Part shown: piece after piece, positions 46,525 to 57,353 of the stretch
Numbering within the stretch: the first letter of the stretch is position 1
Layout: the number at the start of each line of letters is the position of its first letter
Source of the DNA: Owenia fusiformis
Lineage: Eukaryota; Annelida; Polychaeta; Sabellida; Oweniidae
Assembly: GCA_903813345.2 (NCBI GenBank)
Contig: CAIIXF020000003.1
Coordinates: forward strand, 4,921,815-4,985,814
Length of the DNA: 64,000 bases
Direction: 5' to 3'
Translations under genes and position numbers: made by a program
The notes under the pieces: model-generated
The model's input: the letters and a program-made list of their open reading frames with translations, nothing else
The model's database searches: none
Told to the model about the DNA's origin: nothing

Positions 46525-47933
46525 ATCCACTTATATCATCCCATACCTTTCCCCAATCCACTTATCATATCATTCCCATACCCATCCCTCGTCCACTTAT
46601 CATATCATCCCCAAACCCTTCCCTAATCAACTTATCATATCATTCCCATACCCTTCCCTCATCCACATATCATATCATCCCCATCCCTCATCCACTTATC
46701 ATATCATCCCCATACCCATCCTTTATCCACTTATTATATCATCCCCATACCCTTCTCATCCACTTATCATATCATCCCCATACCCTTCCCTCATCCACTT
46801 ATCATATCATCCCCAAACCCATCCATAATCCACTTATCATATCATCCCCATACCCTTCCCTCATCCACTTATCATATCATCCCCATCCCTCATCCACTTA
46901 TCATATCATCCCTATACCATTCCCTCGTCCACTTATCATATCATCCCCATACCCTTCCCTCATCCACTTATCATATCATCCCTTTACCCATCCTTTATCC
47001 ACTTATCATATCATCCCCATACCCCTCCCTCATCCACTTATCATATCATTCCCATACCCTTCCCTCATCCACTTATCACGTCATCCCCATACCCATCCCT
47101 CATCTACTTATTATATCATCCCCATACCCATCCATAATCCACTTATCATATCATACCCATACCCATCCTTCATCCTCTTTTCATATCATACCCATCCCCA
47201 TCCCTCATCCACTTATCATATCATCCCCAAACCCTTCCCTCATCCGATTATCATATCATCCCCATACCCATCCTTTATCCACTTATTATATCATCCCCAT
47301 ACCCCTCCCTCATCCACTTATCATATCATTCCCATACCCTTCCCTCATCCACTTATCACGTCATCCCCATACCCATCCCTCGTCCACTTATCATATCATC
47401 CCCATATCCTTCCCTCATCCACTTATCATATCATCCCACTCCCTCATCCACTTATCATATCATCCCTATACCCATCCTTTATTCACTTATCATATCATCC
47501 CCATACCCTTCCCTAATCCACTTATCATATCATCCCCATACCAATCCTTTATCCATTTATCATATCATCCCCATACCCTTTCCTCATCCACTTATCATAT
47601 CATCCCCATACCCAACCCTCGTCCACTTATCATATCATCCCATACCCTTCCCTCATCCACTTATCATATCATCCAATACCCATCTCTTATCCACTTATCA
47701 TACCATCCCAATACCAATCCTTTATCCACTAATCATATCATCCCCATACCCTTCTCATCCACTTATCATCTGATCCCGATACCCTTCCCTCATCCACTTA
47801 TCATCTGATCCCCATACCCATCCTTTATCCACTTATCATATCATCCCCATACCCTTCCCTAATCCACTTATCATATCATCCCCATACCAATCCTTTATCC
47901 ATTTATCATATCATTCCCATACCCATACCTCAT
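46525..47933 (+). repeat. 35-bp minisatellite, left block
   Basis: About 40 copies of a unit close to CCCCATACCCTTCCCTCATC plus CACTTATCATATCAT. Some units are shortened to 27-28 bp. The unit has no stop codon in plus-strand frames, so a 335-codon frame runs through it, but this is a by-product of the repeat. The array resumes after a SINE at 48,167. Confidence 0.93.
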
Positions 47934-48166
47934 TGGTATATTCCGTATTTTACGTATTTTACACTCGAAGACAGACAGAGCCAGAAACCCTTCCTAGGAG
48001 GAACCCTGTGTTATTTTGTGTGCACGGGTACATAGACATACATGTACGTACAAGTACACACCACAGCCTTTTATACGAGTCGTGAACCACTCAGTCAAAC
48101 ACCCAGAATTACATAACGCACAAAGAAACTTGTCTGAACCGGGGAACGAACCCGGGGCCAAGCGAT
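47934..48166 (-). mobile_element. tRNA-derived SINE, copy 2, inside the minisatellite
   Basis: In reverse complement it carries a B box GGGTTCGTTCC, then GGGTGTTTGACTGAGTGGTT, CTCGTATAAAAGGCTGTG and GTGTGTACTTGTACGTAC. It is co-linear with the SINE at 27,049-27,340. The A-box half of the head is missing, so the copy is 5' truncated. Minisatellite units continue on both sides, so the SINE inserted into an existing array or was carried along with it. Confidence 0.8.
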
Positions 48167-48345
48167 TATTATATCATCCCCATACCCATCCTTTATTCAC
48201 TTATCATATCATCCCCATACTCATCCTTTATCCACTTATCATATCATCCCCATCCCTCATCCACTTATCACATTATCCACATACCCTTCCTTTATCCACT
48301 TATCATATCATCCCCATCCCTCTTTTAGTTATCATCTCATCCTCA
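48167..48345 (+). repeat. 35-bp minisatellite, right block
   Basis: About five further copies of the TTATCATATCATCCCCAT-type unit, more diverged than the left block. Confidence 0.88.
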
Positions 48346-50116
48346 TTTTGGTAATTACGTCATATCATCATCGCTGATTGGTCGAAAAACATTTACAGAT
48401 CACTTCGCGAACAGATCCAAGAAGTATAAGTATGGGTCATCTCCCCCCCCCCTCTACATTTCATTTGGCCAATACTATACAGCACCAGTCTGTCATTACG
48501 CTTGAGTTTATAGGTCGCGCATAGCCATGATTCGTGGTTATCAACCCCAACCTATCAAGACTAATAATCATAATGAATACATATCAGTAATTTTCTTGCG
48601 CACATTAGCGCTAGTGAATCTGCAATCAAAGACTAATGAATGGATTGCATTGACTTTATATACATTTCCGACACTATAATAGGCCGTATAAGATCGATGC
48701 ATAGTAACCTGTCTTCATTCTTTATCATTAGCTGAGATATGAATTCATTATTGAATGATTCACCTGCCTATCGTCATCTTTAGTTATATTATATTATTAA
48801 ACACAATTCTATGTTTGAGAATAGCATTATTTCCATTTGCCATTATTGTTGAAGAAGCGAAACAATACAAACACATAATTAATTTGTTTTTTTTATTTCA
48901 ATTTGGATTTCTGATGTTTACACGATTAAAATTAAAGGTCAAAGCTTAGGTAAACTAGTGGGTAATTCCTAGTACCGTATAACGCAAACATGGAATTAAA
49001 CCAGGATATAATGTAAGTTTTATATATAAAAGGGCAAGATAAAAGAGAACAGTTCAGAAGATTTGTTACAATATTACATGTGACATATTTTTGCTCTAAT
49101 TCCATTTTGTCATACTTCCTAGAAAGTCCAACAAAATTAATTTTGACTTTTCTTCTGAATAATCTTTCGATTTTTATGTCATCTGGCAAAAGGGATTAAA
49201 TAGAGCTTACAGCCCCCCCCCCCCCCCCCAGCGAATCCACCAAACGCAGCCTGGCGCAGAGGTAAATTTGTCAATTCTGACGGATTTTGAACGAAACTGT
49301 TACAAAATATGTTTCATAATTTCAAACAACGGATGGTAATGTTAGATAACTATTTGTTGCGAATGTTTACTGGCGAAGTGTGATGAATGGCTACTTTTAT
49401 TCGCTATAAAGTGCGTTAGGTCTCGTAAAAACGCTGCTCTCCCCGTCAGCGATTAACAACGCAAACATGCGAACTTAAGCGCAATTGTGCGTATGCTACC
49501 GAATCTGAACGAAGCTTTGCGAAAAGCTATATCTATAAAAAAAACTAAGACCAAAATCGGCCTCTGACGAATTGGTGGACGTTCAGTTATGGCTGGAAAC
49601 CTTTTTGGTGAGCCATAACAATCACATACTGCAGCCTCTGTGGCTTTATATCTTCCATTTAGACAAAGAAATATTTTATTTGATGCGGCCTCCTCCTCTC
49701 CTGAATAAAGGTAAAACACTATGCAAATCAAAGTTGTTTGATAGAAAATCACCCCATAAATTCAAATATGCCATCAAAATCAAATAGAAGAAAATGTTGA
49801 CATTTAATGGTTAAAATGCAGATACTTACAATCTCATAAAAAACGAGACTTCGACGAGATTTGAAAGCTATTTAGCAATTCCTCCATTATTTTCAATACG
49901 TAAGTATTCGTTACTGTTCGCAAGAGTTCGCAAACTGTCGCAAAGATTCGAAATGGTGGGATCGTTTTCGTTCGCTTGATATGCAAATTAGGTAACCATG
50001 ACCTGATAACGAACTTGACGAACGTTGACGAAGCCTAGATGCGAAGACTTACCGACAACGAATGATACACGAAACTTTCATTCGCCGCAAATTTTTAAAC
50101 ATGTTCGAAATTTTCC
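48346..50116. other. No gene seen; CGAA/GCGAA-rich in the second half
   Basis: No recognised gene. A run of about 17 C lies at 49,213-49,229. From 49,230 to 50,110 the words CGCAAA, GCGAA and ACGAA are unusually frequent (for example GTTCGCAAGAGTTCGCAAAC near 49,917). This probably belongs to a mobile element whose arms continue at 50,117. Confidence 0.4.
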
Positions 50117-50268
50117 GACGAATACACGCCTAACAATCGTCTCAATACAGCGTCAAAAATTCTAAACATTTTAGAACGGGCGAGGATTCAGCAAATAACC
50201 ATTCATTGTGTATTTAAAAAAGATCAGATTTGTGCGGCGACGCATCAGCTGTACAGTGACGCTTAATG
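50117..50268 (+). repeat. Outer left arm of an inverted-repeat complex
   Basis: The phrases ACGCCTAACAATCG, CAGCGTCAAAAAT, ATTCAGCAAATAACCATTCA and GACGCATCAGCTGTACAGTG recur in reverse complement and in mirrored order at 52,938-53,415. The left arm lacks about 300 bp present in the right arm. Confidence 0.65.
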
Positions 50269-51260
50269 GAAGGTTAATGGAAATGTATGATATGGTAAGG
50301 ATCATGAAACCAAAAACTCAGTATATTTGTTGCTTTGTTATTGATGTTTTTAAACAAGTGATGTCACAACTAAATCTCATCTTGCACGTGTGACTGTTTA
50401 GGATGAAAGATGCAATATCTTGCATGGGGTGAAGATGGCTCTAGGCTATCTTTGTTAGTCATATGAGAAAAGCTTGGTTTAGTTCAAATGATATCAAAGC
50501 ATTACGTCAACTTTCAAATAGTTAATTCCAGGCTTTGTATAAAAAACCTCCTACCCACGTACCCTCGTACCCACGTACGTGGGTCCTGACCCAGTCTTTA
50601 AAGAGTTAAATTTTTAAATGTTTAAAAACATTATTCAATCTCAGTTTATCCTGAATTATAGATGAATTTATGCATCCATATGCCTTTATTTATAGGTCTG
50701 ACATCTCTCTAGTAAAATAAAATAAAGCCGGAATTGCATAAATGTTCATTATTTTTTTAGCTATTTGATTTATGTTTTTGTATGTCGAAGTGTTTTTTGT
50801 TGATCGGGCAGTCTTACCTGTATAACACATCAGTGCTGATTAGCAATCTCCAAGCCTTCGTTCAGTGCAATCCGTGCCTCCTGTTACCTCATGCAGATTG
50901 TAAATGTCCCGGGAAGTTTACCCTTGTCCAAAAGTTGACATCTTTTTAAAAATATATTTCTTAGAGTTTCCAACCAATTAAATTCACCACATTTTATTAG
51001 ATGTTTATTTCAAATGTTATTAGAATTCATTCTTACGAATATTATACGTTATTAACGTATGTTAGTCAAAGATTTGGTGTCGTTGTTGTCCATTGTATTC
51101 ACGTTTTACGCGCAAAAAGCTAGAAACTACAAAGCTGAACTTTTATCATTCAAACCAGTTTAGCATCAAATCATTGTCAAAATAAAACTCTACTCTTCAT
51201 ATTACCTAATTATGGATCAAACGGCCATGAATAATGTCGAAGTTTACAAAACCAAACTTA

Positions 51261-51330
51261 CACTCCCCTGCATAAGTTTGGCAACTCTAACTTTTAATTC
51301 CATCTAAATGATTCACTGAACTAGTGCGCA
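51261..51330 (+). mobile_element. Left-end fragment of Tc1-like family B
   Basis: CACTCCCCTGCATAAGTTTG followed by GCAACT, preceded by TA, matches the family end at 23,602. Only about 70 bp remain. Confidence 0.5.
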
Positions 51331-52457
51331 CAATTATCCTTAAATTGTGCCAAAAAGCGATTAAAAACGAATATAGCGAATCCTTCTACTTTTCAAATAT
51401 TTCGTTATTAGATTATTCATGTTATTTACCTAATTTTGTTGCATTCGTCTATTAGGCTTCCATTGCGGTGCAAGTAATTTCGATTTGCATTCTCCTGACT
51501 GGAGTACAAATGTAAGAAATGAGAGGAAGTAAATGTTTCCAAACCCTTTTCTTGCAACTTTGCAACTTTTCAAGTGTGAACACAAGAAGGCAACAGTCGG
51601 ACACGACGGACAGTGCTACTTGAAAGGCAGATCTGCATGAGTTTTTACTGTTTAGGTAAGTTATGTAGAACTTAAAGGTATGTATCACACTACCCTGCCC
51701 CTGCCCCCAAACTGTAGGCTAGCCTTTATTTCTTCAAATTATAATTAGACTTCATTTATACAAAATTCTATATACATTATGGTAAATTAAAAGGTAAAGG
51801 ACTATTAAAAGTATGACTGACAAAAATACTAAATATATGCGCTTGGTCGAATTTGCGCCAAGCGATAGATTGGTTGTACACTGTAAGACTGCCCGATCAA
51901 CAAAAAATCGCTTCGATACTAGCATATCAAAAACAACACTCAAATGGCTCAAATGAACATTATGCAATGCCGGCTTTATTTTATGACGAGACAGATGTCC
52001 GATCTAGAAATAAAGGTATATGGGTACATAAATTCATCCATAATTAAGCATACATTGAGATAGATTCAAACATGACCGTGCTCTATTCGAATTTCTCAAC
52101 CAATCAGAATGCAGCATAGCCAATATAGAACGTTCTCTAATTCTCCATAGATGCACGACCATGCTCTATTCAATCTGCAATTTGCATTGTTTTGAGTGAC
52201 GTCACATCTCATCTGCACATCTGGGGCTCTGTCCGGGGATAGTTGTTCTTTTTACTCCCTCCGTAACTAGATATTTATTTTTATTTTATCAACACCCCAT
52301 GTTTGCATACACCGTATAAAATCTGGGGAGTAAAATAGAACAGCCCAAACAAATTCTAAAAATTTTCCGGCCGACTTCAGAATCTTGACAGCATGCGTAT
52401 TCTTCCTTCATGCCCGTTCCACAGACACGGCTTTAACTAATTTTTATGTTTGAATCG

Positions 52458-52595
52458 GAATAAATAATGATAGGCCATTCAATATGGTGAAATTCAGCAC
52501 TCGTTGGACAGAATGTTAGTACAAATGTTAGTACAACATTCTGTCCAACTCGTGCTGAATTTCACCATATTGAATGGCCTATCATTATTTATTCC
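52458..52595. repeat. 138-bp near-perfect palindrome
   Basis: GAATAAATAATGATAGGCCA on the left is mirrored by TGGCCTATCATTATTTATTC on the right. The arms of about 55 bp also share CATTCAATATGGTGAAATTC. The loop contains the direct repeat ATGTTAGTACAA. Confidence 0.85.
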
Positions 52596-52937
52596 TTAAA
52601 TAATGTTTAAAAAATGTTAAAAATTTAACTCTTTAAAGACTGGGTCAGGACCCGCGTACGTGGGTACGAGGGTACGTGGGTAGGAGGTTTTTTATACAAA
52701 GCCTTAATTCCATAAAAACTGAAAATATCGAAATAAATACTTCCTGTCCGCCATCTTAAATGCGATGTAGATCTGACACTTCTTTACCTCTTGTTCGAAC
52801 AGTAAGCTTGGAGTTGAATGTGTTTCAGTATTTTGAATTGATATTTTTCAATGTTGAATGGGATACAACATTTGAATTTCCACACAAAAACTTATGGAAT
52901 CTTACGTTATTGAGCTCATATATTACACTTCATAAAT

Positions 52938-53415
52938 TCTAAGGAATCGTCACCGTACAGCAGATGCGTCACCGTACAGATCTGATATTTTTTAAATATA
53001 TACAGTGAATGAATATTTGCCGAATCTTCATCTGTTTTAAAATGTGTAGATAACAAATACATATTCTCATAAAAAATATCCATACTCTCAGACGACAGGG
53101 AAAATAACAACCAAACAAAAAGTGAGAAAAAGAACATTTTTCTTTCGAGTCGACTATGTGGGCCGATCCAGTCAGAAAAAATCCGAGCAGTGCTCGAAAA
53201 ACTTTAATCATAATTAGAAAGTTGAAACCATTTCTAAGAGAATGTTGTTTTTATTACACCCGAAATCGTATTTATTTTCATCTAATTAATTTTTTTAAAC
53301 CCTCATTACAGTTTTTACTTCAACTCTGTTAATTTTCGTCAGCGTACAAAACTTTGTACTACTGTATTTTTGACGCTGTGCGGTGACGCCTGCTTACGCG
53401 ATGGTTAGGCGTGGA
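52938..53415 (-). repeat. Outer right arm of the inverted-repeat complex
   Basis: This is the mirrored partner of 50,117-50,268: CGTCACCGTACAGCAGATGC, GAATGAATATTTGCCGAATC, ATTTTTGACGCTG and CGATGGTTAGGCGTG appear in the opposite order and strand. It is longer than the left arm by about 300 bp. Confidence 0.6.
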
Positions 53416-55096
53416 ATAAGACTAATTCCAACGGATGTAAACGCTCACAAACGCATCCAAACGAACACCACCAACGATGTCCAACGTAATGCCACGTACA
53501 TATACGTAATGCCACGTACATATAATAATTAATGGGAACGAATTTCACTCATGTCCTATTCGCCCTTACAGTCCTAAACGGTAAAAAATTTTAGGACCTC
53601 AAATTAAGTTTTTGACATTCTATAGCATATATCGATATCTGACTAGATACTAATACGGTTTAATATATGCATTTCAAGTTATAGGAAACCTTTATTTTCG
53701 ATTCTCCAGTTTAAAGGTCGATTTTTGTCATTTTATGTGTAAATTGAACCTGGTTAAACGTTATTTTAACAAAAGTATAGATTATTCATGAAAGACATCA
53801 TTTTGCATATTTTGTGAACATTTTTGATTTCTTTAACATTTGATTTTTAGAAATGGACAGTCAACCATAGTTTGTAGAATCTTCAGTTAAATGAATCAAA
53901 ATCGCTGTCCCATTTTTTCAATTGTGAGTTTTCATTTGAGATTTGAAACATAGACATTAATCCTCCTATATTTTGATTCACTTCGTTCAAAGAGGGCTTA
54001 ATTTACAATGTTCAATGATAATTCTTTGACCTACTAAATCAGATATGATATTTAACAATGGGAGGTTATTCCATTTTACAGAAATCCGGCAGACTCAGCA
54101 GCAACGGTGTGGATATAGGATCGTGAGAAAATTGTTATGTTTAGAAAAGCGAGACAATATAACGATTACAGTCTTGAGTTATCTTAGACCATCATGCACT
54201 TGTCAAAGTAAAGGCTACTCATTCATCTTTGAATAATATTAAGAAAACATATGCTGAACAATGAAATTCAAATACTATTGCTTTTTGCCTGAATGACGCC
54301 ACGTGTTCACGTGGGTAGGTCACGATGAGCGTGCCTGTATTCTCTTTCGACCAATAAAATTTCATTCTAAATTTCGATGAATCCAATCACTTTCGATTTT
54401 CGAGCGCTTGTTTAATTAGACAAAATATGTTAATACAAATTAAGTTTGAGAATCGTTTTTCTCATAACAATCGCAACTTTGATGAACACGTGCTACTTCT
54501 GCCTTGAAACCCGGAACTGAAACCTAGTGCAAATGAACTTGAACTTAGATTAAAAAACAAATTAGTGAAATACTTTCCTATGACTTTTCCATATATGACA
54601 AAGGAAAATTACATTAATTAGTCAGTAATCAGGACACGATTTTGGCCACCGCCTTCTCTTTTAAATAGTGGACTTAAATCAACGTTAAACCCCTTTGTCG
54701 TAGACATTTGCCTGTAAAATTTCGAACACAACCAAGCAGTTCTCATGACAAAGAAACTTCACAATCTGACGTTGTCGTGAATCTCACGTGCAGGTCTTTA
54801 AGTTTATCGGAAGCAATGTAAAAACAGCAAATCCTTAGTTATTACAGTAGTGTATGTTCTGAAGATAGTGATGCACGTTAGACATGTATGTTTAGCTCCA
54901 AACATGTTACTAAATAAAGAACAAGCTGCATAATTATATCCACTGTAGTTGTTGTTCAGTTGTGGTCTCAATCCATCTTCGTAAGTCTAGAATTATGAGT
55001 TATTGTCAAGTACGCGTGTATTCAAAGAGACACGCCTATGTATAGAACAAGGAACACTGAATTAAACGCTGAACACGAAATGAACAGGTACAAAAG
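53416..55096. other. No gene seen; intergenic
   Basis: AT-rich sequence. A short duplication of CGTAATGCCACGTACATATA lies at about 53,485-53,525. Nothing coding is recognised. Confidence 0.35.
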
Positions 55097-55098
55097 TA

Positions 55099-57282
55099 CA
55101 CTCCCCTTCATAAGCTCGGTTAGCTTAGCTCCCCAATTGAACTACGTGTTAAAGCCTCTTTACGTTTGAATCTTTATTTGCTATAATCTGCGATAAAATA
55201 ACTTAGTCTTTGTTTTGCGTCCTGGCAAAATCCAAATCACGCAAGGGTACAAGGTAAACAAACAGTTACACAAACTCAAGAAAAACACAAGCTTGTTTGC
55301 TGAGAAATGTATACATTTTATGGGCATAAAGAGGGATGACATACCAATTTGCAGTGATTACAAACACATATCTATACATTTTATACAATATATTTAAACA
55401 TAGCTATTATTCAAGGATAAAAAATAAGAAAATACAAAATGTATGCCAAAGTAATCAATAACACTGTCAATTTTGATGCACGTCAAATTATCCCCCATTT
55501 CATCTGATTCTGATTGAACGAAACACGGTGGTACTTTCAGACCATTGTGATTGCTATTTTGATGTGTTTGTTTTTCTGATTTACTCAAAATCGTGCAAGC
55601 AAGGGGATGCAAAACTACCCTGCGTGCAGAGTCTAGTTAAACTACAATTATGCAGCACAAAAAAAAGGATAAGCAGTACTACAATGTAGATTTTCTATAT
55701 CAATTTTGTGAAGCTACGGCCACTGTACCGCCACTGTGAAGACGAAGCTCTCTTTTAAGAAGTGAAGTCAAACGAATGCAAAGGGTAATGCAAAACAAAG
55801 AATCTACCTCTTATGGCCTTGTTATATTAATGGAAACGTAACTTGACTTTATTTCCAATGCCTCCAAATTTTCCAATTTTTTCCTCAATTACAATAGGTC
55901 GAAAATTGATAAAGGTGCACGTAGGTTATCGCAAACAATTTCAGAAGGTTATATCTTGGATTATGACTATTTTCTGACAATGAAGACAGGTTTATATTTT
56001 AGATCAATTCATTATCTCAAAAAAATTATATACAGTAATAATAAAGTCAAGCAAACTCGGAGATATTTAACTAGCAATCAACCCATCAACACACTTTTTC
56101 AAAGATGTTGACTCCATTTTCACCAAAAATGCAATCATTTTTTACAATGCTTAATGCATTACTATTTTTTATTTTGATGTATCAAATAGTTCTTGAAAGA
56201 AAAAATTAATTGCTTTAAGATAAGTGTTTCCCATGTTATTTCCCCATTGAGAAATATCATGCTATCCATTTGTTTCAGTTCATTTTGGTCATCCAAATTC
56301 AGTATCTTTAAAGTCCCTGGAGCAATCAACTTTTCCTTTTAGGAAATCGAACATGTCTCAAGGCACATTCTAATTATGCATTCAACAATATAATAAAAGG
56401 TTGCATTTTTGGTGAAAATTAGGTCAACATTTTTGAAAAAGTATGTTGATTGGTCCATTGCCTCACCAATATCACTAAGGTCTGATTAACTAAATTATCA
56501 TTATATATATACTTTTCTTGGAGATAATGAATGGATCTAAAAGATACACCCATGTTCATGATCAGAAAATATTCATAATTCAAGTTAGAATCGTTTGAAA
56601 TTGTTTGCTACGTGCTACTTTGATGCATTTTTGAAAATCGTCATTCCCATGTAAACCAATGGGAAATGGTGGGTTCGGTGCAAATCAGAAATCAGGATAT
56701 CTATTCCGTAAAAGATTCAGCAAAAAATATTTTTATATAGAAAATTGAATTGTCTAACTTTTTTGTCCACTAAGTGTTTAGTTTACTTGATGAATACTAA
56801 AGTTAGAGAGCTTCAAAGTTATTCTTGAAAATCATTTTCGCCTCCTGTGTTATTTCAATGGGAGAGTTTTTTTGAAAAATAATTTTGACTTTAAAGACCT
56901 ACAACTTTGTTGAACCTGAAGAAACGTATGAATCTTTTGTTGAATAAAGTTAGCGAATTCAATTGCCTACTTAACTTGTATTTTTTGCAAGGACTCTGAT
57001 GGATGGATATTCTGTCATATAACTTGCAGCAAACCTACCGTTTCCCATTGGTTAACATGGGAATGTCGATTTTCAAAAATTCATCAAATTTATCATCAAT
57101 TTTCGACCTATAGTAATTGAGGAAAAAAATTGAGAAAATTTGGAAGTATTGAAAATAAAGTCAAATTACGTTTCTATCAATAGTTATAAGTATTTTCATC
57201 GCAGATTAAGTAAATAAAAAGTCAAACGTAAACAGGCTTTGACACGTAATTCAATGGGGGAGCTAAGGTTGCCAAACTTAGT
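55099..57282. mobile_element. Tc1-like family B, copy 2 (with insertion, right end truncated)
   Basis: The left end CACTCCCCTTCATAAGCTCG follows TA. The interior from 55,810 on matches the 23,602 copy, for example ATTCCCATGTAAACCAATGG and AAATCAGAAATCAGGATATC. The right side ends at GGTTGCCAAACTTA without the last GGAGGGGAGTG, so it is truncated. An insertion bounded by TCTTTGTTTTGC and GCAAAACAAAGA occupies about 55,206-55,803 and includes the CCTTTGCATTCG repeat (minus strand). Confidence 0.65.
55735..55790 (-). repeat. Copy of the CCTTTGCATTCG dispersed repeat
   Basis: In reverse complement it reads CCTTTGCATTCGTTTGACTT, then CTTCTTAAAAGAGAGCTTCG, as at 23,181-23,330. Confidence 0.5.
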
Positions 57283-57353
57283 GCCGCGTGCGCGCAATTA
57301 CACGTTCGTTCCAGTTCCAATATTTTAAGTGCTTGCTGAAGGTCTCTATTGAT

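Larger units (their letters stand above)
50530..52703. mobile_element. Foldback DNA element with about 85-bp terminal repeats and 8-bp TSD
   Basis: The terminal inverted repeats start GGCTTTGTATAAAAAACCTC and include CCCACGTACCCTCGTACCCA. They are alike for about 85 bp with one clear mismatch in that stretch. TTAATTCC flanks both ends (50,522-50,529 and 52,704-52,711), an 8-bp duplication as in hAT or P-type elements. A second pair of inverted arms lies inside (50,661-50,817 and 51,883-52,040), so it can fold into a long hairpin. No transposase is recognised. The right part contains a 138-bp palindrome (52,458-52,595), and the middle contains a piece of Tc1-like family B at 51,261. Confidence 0.75.

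Noticed and set aside
46509-47516. 335-codon open frame
   Set aside because: It is only the stop-free reading of a 35-bp minisatellite. Its peptide repeats with the array and has no independent support.
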